The notes beneath the pieces are model-generated. The model ran no database searches. It worked only from the letters and a program-made list of their open reading frames with translations, and was not told the DNA's origin. A program made the translations under genes and the position numbers. Shown piece after piece: positions 5,570-12,897 of a DNA stretch of 12,897 nt (position 1 is its first letter; every line of letters starts with the position of its first letter). This DNA comes from Candidatus Altarchaeota archaeon. GTDB lineage: Archaea > Altiarchaeota > Altiarchaeia > IMC4 > DAOVSA01. Location: contig DAOVSA010000004.1 of NCBI GenBank assembly GCA_030633635.1, positions 1 to 12,897 of the forward strand, in the 5' to 3' direction.

Positions 5570-8278
5570 TCATGCAACCACACATATCGAACTCCCGTCT
5601 TTTCGTTCGATCTTGAATAATTGATCTGCCGCACCCTCAAGCTCCTGATCGTGAGTAACCAGGATCACCTGGGGCAACATGGTGAGTTTTCTGAATATCT
5701 GTACCAGTTCCTGCCGCCTGTAGGAATCCAGATGAATCGTTGGTTCATCTAATATCATTAACTCACTTTTCCCTCTGGACAAAACCCTTGCTATTCCCAG
5801 CCTTAATGCCAGCGCGACTGCTATTTTTTCCCCACCAGAGATCATATCAATTGATTTTGAACCATCCATGCCGTACATCATGATGTTGTAATCATCATCA
5901 ATGGTGATGTTGGAATAGCCCATGTCAAAACCGCTGAATATCTCCCTGGTGAACCGCTCAATGGCAGGTCTTGCCCGGATTCTCAATTTTTTCTGCAGAT
6001 TATCTTTATCGAATAATTCCCGTAGCTGGGATAAGAAGGAGATAAAGTTTTCCAGTTTCTTTAATTCCTTTTCCTTGAGCGTTAATTTCTCTAAGTTCTG
6101 CTTTAATTTCCTGATATCGCCTATAGTTCCCTCTATCTCCACCTCAAGTTTTCCTTTCATGTTTTTTAGATCGTGTAGTTTTTCCTGATCTATTTCCCGT
6201 GATTTCTTTATTGTTTCGTGTTCTTCTTTATTGTATTGCAATACATCGATCTCCCGGGATAATCTCCTTATTTTCTCCTGGTGTTCCGATATCCTTGCCC
6301 TTGCCTCGTCTAACTCACTCTTTAGAGATTCTTTTCCCGCGATAACGCCCGATAGTTCGTCATATCTAGTCTTGCATCTTCTCAATATATCTAACTCCTT
6401 TCCGATGTCTTCTGGTATGGTTTCCAGTTTACTTGCATAACCTTGATACTCTCCTCTGTTCTTGATTAGCTTCTCTGTTTCTGATCTAAGAGATGTCTCC
6501 AGTCCGGGTTTGTTTTTCCCGTATTTCCCTAAGAAGTCCTGTGCTGACCTGTATTTTTCATAATCTGCTTCCAATTCTTTCATTAATTTCTCTTTTTCAG
6601 ACAGAATGGAATTGATTTCGTTTAACTTTTTGATCTCCCCCTGAAATTGCTCTTTTTCAATTGTTTGTTCCTTGATTTCCGTTCTTCTCTCCTGAATTGT
6701 TCTTGAGTTAGATTCAAGTAGATCGATAGGGATTGTGTTTATCGATTTTTCCATATCGGAAAGTCCCTTTCTCTTTAGTTCAATATCTTCTGCCGCTAAT
6801 CCAAGTTGTTGTATTTTTTGATCATTTGATGTTTTTTGGGTATTATATTCATCCAGAAGTCTTGTTCTATGCCCCTCTGTAAGTGATGCACCACATATCG
6901 GGCATTTTCCTCGGGCTTGATCTAATCCAGTTATTGCTTTTTTCAACTCCCAATTACGTACATTCAAACCCGAGATTTTATCCCTTAGTTCTCTTATTTC
7001 TTTTTCTCTACGATCAGAAGTCTCCTCTAAATTTACATTCTTCCAAGTAAGAATCTCCCTTAACTTTTCTATAGAATCTATCCTGCAACCAAGTATGGAG
7101 GATGCGTTTTGTAATGCTTGAGATATTTCATCAGTAAGTTTCTTTATGTTTTCTTGAAATCTATGGATATTGCTCTCTACCTGCTTCAATTCCCTGTCAG
7201 AACCTGCATATTTATCCCTCCTCCTTGTGATTTCCTCTATCTCGACCTTTATCTGGCAATATTTATTATAATTTGCTTGTGTTTCTCTGAGTGTTTTTTC
7301 AGATTCTGTTATTTGTTTTAAATCCTTTCGCACACCATCTAATCGTTGGACCAAAAATTCATTTTTAGTTTTTAGTTGTTGAAGTTTTTCCAGAAGTGGT
7401 ATTCGTTCAATCTTTGGTTTTAAGTCTTTTATTTCCTCTTCTGCTCTAGCTATGTCCTTTAAGTTGGATGAAAGAGTTGATTCCCTACTATTTTTCTCTT
7501 TCAAACCTTTCTCTTGGTTGTCCACATCACTGGATATCTTTAGAAACTTCTCCCTTTTCTCATCATACTCCTTTTTCCTTTTCTTAAGTTCTTCTACCGC
7601 CTCTTCCTGTAGAGAGATCTCCTCCTGTTTTTTGATTTTATCTTTCTCTTTTGCCTCCAGATCTTTGTTATTATTCTGTAGGTCTGTTTCTAACTCCCCT
7701 CTTCCTGCAAGTTCCCCTTCGATTACATCTCTTCTCGATTCAAAATCCTTAATGACCTCTGGCATCTTAGCCCATGCCTTTTGCAATGCATCAATACCAA
7801 GTAATCTTCCGACAATGTTTTTCCGTTCAGATGCGGTAGCGTCCAGCAGCCTTGCGATTTCGCCCTGCCGGATATACATCGCATGAAGAAATAGTTTGTC
7901 ATCTGTCTGTAGGATCTTTTTTATTTCTTCTGTAACTGCTCTATCGCCTTCCTGAATCATGTTTCCAAGGAATGTGCCGTTATTCTTTTTGAATAATCTC
8001 GATTCCGGGGCAAAATTCTCTCTTTTTTTACGAATAACCTTGTATTCTACCCCATTATGCTCAAAGATCAGCTCTACTTCCAGTTCATGAGTTTCTCTCT
8101 TGATCAAGTCGTCTATTCTTGCCACATGCTGTTTGAAGAGTGCAAAGGATATTGCTTCTAAAATGCTTGTTTTACCGGCCCCATTTTCACCGACCAGTAC
8201 GGAGATCCCTGTATCAAAATTCAATTCAGTATTTTTGTGGGACCTGAAGTTTTTAAGTTTAATATATTTTATAATCAT
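5570..8278 (-). CDS. rad50: DNA double-strand break repair ATPase Rad50
   Basis: Rad50 is the SMC-like ATPase of the Mre11-Rad50 complex that tethers and processes DNA ends. The 902-residue protein is complete: N-terminal ATPase half with Walker A GENGAGKTS at 30-38, long heptad-rich coiled coils on both sides of a zinc hook CPIC at 459-462, then the C-terminal half with signature SGGEK at 814-818, Walker B LMILDEPTIHLD at 840-851 (catalytic Glu845) and a final H-loop region around VILVTHDQELE. It is at the long end for an archaeal Rad50 because of extended coils. The start overlaps the mre11 stop in an ATGA, which fixes it and implies coupled translation. It is last in the nurA-herA-mre11-rad50 cluster. 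Confidence 0.98.
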   Translation of the reverse strand: MIIKYIKLKNFRSHKNTELNFDTGISVLVGENGAGKTSILEAISFALFKQHVARIDDLIKRETHELEVELIFEHNGVEYKVIRKKRENFAPESRLFKKNNGTFLGNMIQEGDRAVTEEIKKILQTDDKLFLHAMYIRQGEIARLLDATASERKNIVGRLLGIDALQKAWAKMPEVIKDFESRRDVIEGELAGRGELETDLQNNNKDLEAKEKDKIKKQEEISLQEEAVEELKKRKKEYDEKREKFLKISSDVDNQEKGLKEKNSRESTLSSNLKDIARAEEEIKDLKPKIERIPLLEKLQQLKTKNEFLVQRLDGVRKDLKQITESEKTLRETQANYNKYCQIKVEIEEITRRRDKYAGSDRELKQVESNIHRFQENIKKLTDEISQALQNASSILGCRIDSIEKLREILTWKNVNLEETSDRREKEIRELRDKISGLNVRNWELKKAITGLDQARGKCPICGASLTEGHRTRLLDEYNTQKTSNDQKIQQLGLAAEDIELKRKGLSDMEKSINTIPIDLLESNSRTIQERRTEIKEQTIEKEQFQGEIKKLNEINSILSEKEKLMKELEADYEKYRSAQDFLGKYGKNKPGLETSLRSETEKLIKNRGEYQGYASKLETIPEDIGKELDILRRCKTRYDELSGVIAGKESLKSELDEARARISEHQEKIRRLSREIDVLQYNKEEHETIKKSREIDQEKLHDLKNMKGKLEVEIEGTIGDIRKLKQNLEKLTLKEKELKKLENFISFLSQLRELFDKDNLQKKLRIRARPAIERFTREIFSGFDMGYSNITIDDDYNIMMYGMDGSKSIDMISGGEKIAVALALRLGIARVLSRGKSELMILDEPTIHLDSYRRQELVQIFRKLTMLPQVILVTHDQELEGAADQLFKIERKDGSSICVVA

Positions 8279-9411
8279 TTTCTCCTGTAAAATTCATGAT
8301 CTGCCATCTGCTTTGCTTCATCCACTTTATCTGATGAAAGCTTGTGAAATAATTCAACGGCAAAATCCACTCTCTCTTGGCTTTCTTTGCTTGTATTCAA
8401 GGATTCCTTGATGAGGTCTGAGATATCAAATTCCCCGGATACTGAGACATCAATTGATTCAACCTCTGTGGTGTAGTCTGGTTTCAGGTAGAGGATCATA
8501 TCCCTGAATGCAGAATTTATTTTGTTATGGATGGTCGGCCGGTCATATGATTTCCCGGAGATGTTCAGGCAGAGGATGGGTTTCCTGTTGAGTTCTTGTA
8601 TCCTGTTTTTGATTGCCTGTATGCGGTCATCTAATTCCGAAACGTTGAAAGATTCTTTTATAAAGGGTCTTATCGTTTCCAGGTTTATTGGTTGTATGTC
8701 CAGCTCGTCCCCACCCATATCCACGACATAGAATCCTTTACCCTTATTTTTGTAATCTTCATATTCATCTATCCTCCAGATCTCTGTAGACCCCGGGTAA
8801 ACCAATTTACCCTGACCATAATTTTGAATTATGCGCCTGTGGATATGTCCAAGGGCATAGTAATCGAAATTTGTAGGTAGTTCGCCGATTTTCAACTCGT
8901 AGGATCCGTTGAATGATAGGTATTTGTCTATTCCCTGGTGTAGGAGCAAAATTTTCTTTCTGTGGTTTTCGGCCTTTTTGCTTAATTGCTCTAAACTTTC
9001 CTTGAGGATGTTGGTATAGAATCTTGAGCAGTAGGGCACGCCGCCGATAAATATTTCCTTATGAACGTAGAATGGATTTTTATTCCTTCCAATAACCTTG
9101 ATCAGACCCCTGAAGAGTAATTGTGGCGGCAGGGCATCTTTTCTCATAGATATATCGTGGTTCCCAGGGATTGCATAAACCAGAATTCCCTTTTCCTTCA
9201 GTCTCCTCAGTCCATCTAAAACAGTGAGTAGTGCTCTTATCGGCGGTTTTGGAAACTCGAATATATCCCCCGAGTGTACGACAAAATCAACCCTCTCCTC
9301 GATGATCTTATCTATGACTTCACTGAAATTATCATAAAAGTCCGTTTCCCGGTCCGAAAGGTTGTATTGCATGTATCCCAGGTGGTTATCTGCAAGGTGC
9401 GCAAATTTCAT
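8275..9411 (-). CDS. mre11: DNA repair nuclease Mre11
   Basis: Mre11 is the manganese-dependent exo/endonuclease partner of Rad50. All phosphoesterase motifs are intact: D8 and H10 in ADNHLG, D49 in HSGDIF, N84/H85 in PGNHD, H158 in LLHQG, and H189/H191 in LGHIH. Residues from about 205 to 300 form the capping domain, and the C-terminal stretch (residues about 315-378, including SDLIKESL and VDFAVELFHKL) should contain the Rad50-binding helices. The 378 residues match archaeal family members. It is preceded by a repeat-rich 96-bp gap after herA and followed by a 4-bp overlap with rad50. The first ten codons and the bases just before them have a decayed copy in the nurA leader. Confidence 0.98.
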   Translation of the reverse strand: MKFAHLADNHLGYMQYNLSDRETDFYDNFSEVIDKIIEERVDFVVHSGDIFEFPKPPIRALLTVLDGLRRLKEKGILVYAIPGNHDISMRKDALPPQLLFRGLIKVIGRNKNPFYVHKEIFIGGVPYCSRFYTNILKESLEQLSKKAENHRKKILLLHQGIDKYLSFNGSYELKIGELPTNFDYYALGHIHRRIIQNYGQGKLVYPGSTEIWRIDEYEDYKNKGKGFYVVDMGGDELDIQPINLETIRPFIKESFNVSELDDRIQAIKNRIQELNRKPILCLNISGKSYDRPTIHNKINSAFRDMILYLKPDYTTEVESIDVSVSGEFDISDLIKESLNTSKESQERVDFAVELFHKLSSDKVDEAKQMADHEFYRRK

Positions 9412-9420
9412 TTTCTTTTC

Positions 9421-9504
9421 TGTACTATGTTCTGTATTATTGTACTATGTTTTCTGTACTATGTTTTACTTCTCTATACACTCTTTTACTGTTCTATACA
9501 CTCT
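9421..9504. repeat. Clustered short direct repeats between herA and mre11
   Basis: Three copies of TGTACTATGTT start at 9421, 9441 and 9455. Next to them is a 20-bp tandem pair (9465-9484 and 9485-9504; 18 of 20 bases match) built around CTATACACTC. Together they fill nearly all of the 96-bp gap between the herA stop and the mre11 start. The minus strand is A-rich and G-poor here, so the transcript would be largely unstructured. No clear TATA box was chosen within it. Confidence 0.85.
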
Positions 9505-9507
9505 GGT

Positions 9508-11079
9508 CTACCAACCCCCCTGACTACTTTTCAGATTTTCTTTTTCCTCATGTAGATTTTCTTGTTGTGTTTCATAGGCTTCATTCCATTCTTTAACAAC
9601 ATCCGGATCGCTTCCGGAGATTTTGCCTTTGAATTCATCGATTTTAACCAGCACAGGGATTTTTGTCATCAATCCAAGTATTATGGCTTCGCCTACGCCC
9701 AGGGAGGGTAGCTGTGATTTCAGATCCCCGCTTAGTTGTTCGCTTGCTTCCTGCACATAATTTATGTCAGATGGCTCAACCAGTCTCAGGATTATCTTGT
9801 TGTTTGTTTGCGACAGGCTGTTTGGATCCAGGGATTTTGGTCTCTGGCTTACCAGGCAGAGCCCGACACCGAATTTTCTTCCTTCTTTTGCGATTCTTGT
9901 GATCTGGTATTTCGAGTCAGTATCCCTGTCTTTTGGTGCCAGAAGGTGTGCTTCTTCCAGGATTGTGAAAACAGGGAATTGTAATCCTTCCGTTATATCT
10001 CCTTTTCTCGTTGACTTGATATGTCTTTTTCGCCCAGCCAATATTTTCTGCAAGGTATGGCTGACTATTACATCTATTGCCTGTTCATCCAGCGCACCAA
10101 GATCTATTATGTTCACAGAACCCACTTTTATAGTGCTTATGATATCAGGGGCGTTCATGTCAAGTACTGAGCCGTATCTTCTCCCCATGTGTCTGATCTT
10201 GTTAACCGCCCGGAGTATGGATTCCCGGTCCTTTACCGTGGAGTCCTCCAGATGGGCTTCCATCTTATCTCCCAGTTCCTCCAGATAATTTGTCTGGGTT
10301 CTATCAACCTTATCCCATGCCTTTTTAAGGTATTCCTCTTGCACATAGGCACCTTTACTGCCGATATTTGCGAGATTTGATAATTCAGAGAATCTGAGAT
10401 ATATCGGATTAATTTTTGCAGGTATTCTGTTTATTCTTCCCTCTCCAAATCCTGCCTCCGAATACTCGGAATGTATATCAAATAAGACTATAGCGCTCTT
10501 GTATTTCAGGAGACCATCAATTATAACAGCAACCGTGTTTGATTTTCCTCCCCCGGTGATAGATAGGATTGCAAGGTGTTTGGTCACCATTTTACAGACG
10601 TTGGCAAATACGGGGACGTCCGGTTGTGTTATAAGATGCCCTACCCGTATACAGCTATCGGTCATATCGTCTTTATTTTCCTGTTTGCTTTCGCTGTTTT
10701 CACCGAAAACCGCTCTTAGTATGTCTGAACCCGCCTTTTTAACTGTGGTTCCGGGTAGTGCCGGCACTCTTGGAATCTTAAGATTGTTGATATCTCTGAT
10801 GTCACCCAGTATCTTTATGTTGCCTGTAATGTAGTAGTCATCGCCCTCGATTTGTTTTATCCGATCTATAATGGTCGGATCATATATATCCTCCCCAATT
10901 GACGTGCTTCCCCTCATCAGGTTTTCGATCATACCTAAAACCTTTTGTCCTTCATATTCCAGAATGACAAATTCACCAACACTTGGCATCTTTTTTGAGA
11001 TAAACCCAACAGATGTTGGTGTTGCCTCACCTAAACATCTCCCTATTACATCACTACTTCCTATTACATCACTACTCAT
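9508..11079 (-). CDS. herA: Bipolar DNA helicase HerA
   Basis: HerA is a hexameric FtsK/VirB4-like translocase that drives NurA during end resection. The N-terminal HAS beta-barrel spans about residues 12-110 (GRCLGEATPTSVGFISKK onward). The motor follows: Walker A TGGGKSNT at 175-182, Walker B FTILEEAH at 371-378 with E375/E376, the conserved ITRIAKEGRKFG at 393-404 carrying the likely arginine finger, and SQRPKSLDPNSLSQ at 411-424. The first P-loop glycine is replaced by Ser173, a position that varies in the family. The 523 residues are normal. The ATG overlaps the nurA stop as ATGA. An 18-bp tandem duplication at the start gives the protein a repeated SSDVIG ahead of the barrel. An acidic, glutamine-rich tail follows residue 490. 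Confidence 0.97.
   Translation of the reverse strand: MSSDVIGSSDVIGRCLGEATPTSVGFISKKMPSVGEFVILEYEGQKVLGMIENLMRGSTSIGEDIYDPTIIDRIKQIEGDDYYITGNIKILGDIRDINNLKIPRVPALPGTTVKKAGSDILRAVFGENSESKQENKDDMTDSCIRVGHLITQPDVPVFANVCKMVTKHLAILSITGGGKSNTVAVIIDGLLKYKSAIVLFDIHSEYSEAGFGEGRINRIPAKINPIYLRFSELSNLANIGSKGAYVQEEYLKKAWDKVDRTQTNYLEELGDKMEAHLEDSTVKDRESILRAVNKIRHMGRRYGSVLDMNAPDIISTIKVGSVNIIDLGALDEQAIDVIVSHTLQKILAGRKRHIKSTRKGDITEGLQFPVFTILEEAHLLAPKDRDTDSKYQITRIAKEGRKFGVGLCLVSQRPKSLDPNSLSQTNNKIILRLVEPSDINYVQEASEQLSGDLKSQLPSLGVGEAIILGLMTKIPVLVKIDEFKGKISGSDPDVVKEWNEAYETQQENLHEEKENLKSSQGGW
11042..11077. repeat. 18-bp tandem duplication inside the start of herA
   Basis: Units 11042-11059 and 11060-11077 match at 17 of 18 bases and encode two SSDVIG-type blocks directly after the initiator Met of HerA. 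Being a multiple of three, the duplication keeps the frame and the ATGA overlap with nurA. Confidence 0.9.
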
Positions 11080-12125
11080 AGTATTTCTCTCCCTGTTTTT
11101 TCGATTATACCTAACATTCTTGATATTTTATTTATATCTTTATTTTTAATTACAACGTCATTGTGCGCCTTTTTTAGTAGATATGGGTAGCCCCCGGTAG
11201 AAATTGCCTTGAGTTTCGATAGAATCTGCTTTATTTCTTTTTCTTCAATCTTTCCCGGGATCTCAAACTTAAGAACGGTTGCATTATCCTCCAATCGTGC
11301 ATAAAAGATTGTGAACTCCAAACCGTCAAAGAATTTATGGGATATCGGCAGTCTCCGAAGTGCCCTATCGATTGAAACCAATTTTGGCTTGGAATATCCC
11401 TCTGATCTCGTTAGTTTCTCGAATATGATGATGTCAGGGAGATCGGATTCAAAATACTCTGCCCCGGTCGAGGTCTTGGATATTCCCACAGGGTGATGTA
11501 TTAAAAGTTGCTTAATCGACAGGAGGTATTCCAGGTACTCCAGATAGATGTTTGGGTCTATTTTTATATCGCCCGACTCTGTGTTAACTTTGACCTCATC
11601 TTTGAACCGCTTTACGGAGATTTCCCCGGTTGAATATATTGATTTAATTTTTGGCAGATATTCCTCCTCAATTTTTATTCGATGCGTGGGTGGTATGTAA
11701 CTTGCAGGGATTAGGGATCTGACTAATTCGCTTATCAATGAACCATCCATCAGGAAAATATCTGGATTGAATTTTTCTATAGATTTTAGGGATACCTTGA
11801 ATTCGTACAGTGACATATAGAGCCTTAATCTGTTTTCGATGAATGATTGCCTTGGAAATATGCCAACATCACCTGCCGAGGTGGAATTTAGTGTTTTGCC
11901 ATCAAAGGTTAATGCCTCGGCATCTACAGCGTAGAGAACGGATCCCTTGAATTCTTTTTTGTTCATGCTTCCGTCTTCTGCGCCGATTATAGCATGGGGG
12001 TCTTCATCAATGGAATCATTGTTCCAATAGTTATGAACCTCCTTTGCATCTGTCTTTACTTCCTCTATGCCCTGGATGATCTGTTCTTTATTCCTGAGGG
12101 TTGCCTCATAGAGCTCGGATAGCAT
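11076..12125 (-). CDS. nurA: 5'-3' nuclease NurA
   Basis: NurA is the toroidal nuclease partner of HerA, degrading the 5' strand after Mre11-Rad50 processing. The 349-residue protein shows the two DGS-type signatures expected of the family: IIGAEDGSMNKKEF with D51, and FLMDGSLISELV with D127. Both Asp are candidate metal ligands, and between them lies the conserved IENRLRLYMSLYEF segment (96-109). A late region including SYIPPTHRIKIEEEYLPK precedes the C-terminal half, which ends in basic helices. The ATG at 12125 is the first sensible start. It heads the resection operon and overlaps herA by 4 bp. Its transcript probably begins near 12285 and so carries a leader of about 160 nt that includes a 21-codon mre11-like mini-frame. 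Confidence 0.93.
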   Translation of the reverse strand: MLSELYEATLRNKEQIIQGIEEVKTDAKEVHNYWNNDSIDEDPHAIIGAEDGSMNKKEFKGSVLYAVDAEALTFDGKTLNSTSAGDVGIFPRQSFIENRLRLYMSLYEFKVSLKSIEKFNPDIFLMDGSLISELVRSLIPASYIPPTHRIKIEEEYLPKIKSIYSTGEISVKRFKDEVKVNTESGDIKIDPNIYLEYLEYLLSIKQLLIHHPVGISKTSTGAEYFESDLPDIIIFEKLTRSEGYSKPKLVSIDRALRRLPISHKFFDGLEFTIFYARLEDNATVLKFEIPGKIEEKEIKQILSKLKAISTGGYPYLLKKAHNDVVIKNKDINKISRMLGIIEKTGREIL

Positions 12126-12167
12126 TTTAGTGTCTATTATCTATAGTTTGGTGTCTATTATCCAACG
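12126..12167. repeat. 21-bp imperfect tandem repeat just upstream of nurA
   Basis: Units 12126-12146 and 12147-12167 match at 17 of 21 bases, sharing GTGTCTATTATC. They abut the nurA start codon, so the first copy occupies the place where a ribosome-binding site would lie. The minus strand reads GATAATAGACAC, which contains no good Shine-Dalgarno match. Confidence 0.75.
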
Positions 12168-12206
12168 TCTAATCTCTATGCGATGGTTTTCATCTTTTTT
12201 TGATAA

Positions 12207-12272
12207 TTACTCTAGATGTTCCTTAGAGATGGTGTGGATAAAAGGGTTATTTGCAACGTGTGCAAATTTCAT
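12207..12272 (-). pseudogene. Decayed copy of the mre11 start, now a 21-codon mini-frame in the nurA leader
   Basis: The mini-frame begins MKFAHVANN, against MKFAHLADN in Mre11. At DNA level 12245-12277 matches 9384-9416 at 30 of 33 bases, covering the first nine codons, part of the tenth, and a few bases before the ATG. Similarity ends abruptly after that, and the rest (to TAA at 12207) is unrelated. The catalytic Asp8 codon has become Asn, so this is no functional Mre11. It lies downstream of the likely nurA promoter and may be translated as a short leader frame; no strong ribosome-binding site precedes it. Confidence 0.75.
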
Positions 12273-12307
12273 TTTCTATTTCCCAGCTTTCTGAACTTAA
12301 AGATGGG

Positions 12308-12316
12308 TATATAAAA
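12308..12316. promoter_or_regulatory. Symmetric TATA element between nurA and pyrB
   Basis: TATATAAAA contains the self-complementary TATATA, so it can be read from either strand. On the minus strand it would start a nurA transcript near 12285. On the plus strand it would start a pyrB transcript near 12337 with a leader of about 35 nt; a second plus-strand candidate, CTAAATAGAA at 12331-12340, would shorten that to about 10 nt. Confidence 0.45.
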
Positions 12317-12346
12317 ATGTGTTCTAATTTCTAAATAGAAGATTGA

Positions 12347-12897
<551 letters not shown>

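Noticed and set aside
7452-7886. 144-codon plus-strand open frame
   Set aside because: It is antisense to the rad50 coiled-coil region; its Ser/Phe/Leu-rich composition is what the reverse of Glu/Lys-rich coding gives.
9764-10288. 174-codon plus-strand open frame
   Set aside because: It is antisense to the conserved HerA motor domain and shows no motif or start signal of its own.
12188-12202. T-rich run on the plus strand as a terminator
   Set aside because: No gene on the plus strand ends upstream of it in this gap, so it has nothing to terminate.

Overview
The window reads as chromosomal DNA of an AT-rich archaeon. It carries the archaeal end-resection set (nurA, herA, mre11, rad50), a Ras-like GTPase beside a roadblock protein, a TIGR00300-type ornithine cyclodeaminase-like enzyme, and archaeal TATA-type promoters with short leaders. 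The euryarchaeal side is plausible, but the lineage cannot be fixed from this sequence alone. No tRNA, rRNA, CRISPR array or insertion sequence was seen.

Layout, left to right. (1) 1-947, minus strand: the 5' part of histidyl-tRNA synthetase, cut by the window edge. (2) 1253-1408, minus: a 51-residue protein whose cysteine and histidine spacing fits the C3HC4 RING-finger pattern, with a strong Shine-Dalgarno sequence and a 29-bp tandem repeat just after its stop. (3) 1563-2801, plus: a LOR/SDH-domain protein, probably the alternative archaeal ornithine cyclodeaminase. (4) 2811-3155, minus: a small three-helix membrane protein of unknown role. (5) 3297-5552, plus: a tight three-gene operon encoding a degenerate KaiC-like domain fused to a Ras/MglA-like GTPase, a roadblock/LC7 protein, and a second degenerate KaiC-like protein. 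Its promoter region carries an exact 29-bp tandem duplication that includes a TATA box. (6) 12125 down to 5570, minus: nurA-herA-mre11-rad50, with 4-bp ATGA overlaps at nurA/herA and mre11/rad50. (7) 12371 to the right edge, plus: the 5' part of aspartate carbamoyltransferase (pyrB), divergent from nurA.

How the genes work together. HerA and NurA form a helicase-nuclease that works with Mre11-Rad50 to produce 3' single-stranded tails at DNA breaks; all the parts are intact here. The GTPase operon looks like a signalling or polarity switch. A roadblock protein is the usual regulator or scaffold for MglA-like GTPases, and the two KaiC-like parts have lost their nucleotide-binding signatures, so they are probably structural or sensory. 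hisS and pyrB are housekeeping genes.

Points for a second look: the RING-like miniprotein, the pseudo-KaiC/GTPase/roadblock cassette, a decayed copy of the first codons of mre11 in the nurA leader, and a run of short tandem duplications (18-29 bp) at five gene boundaries.
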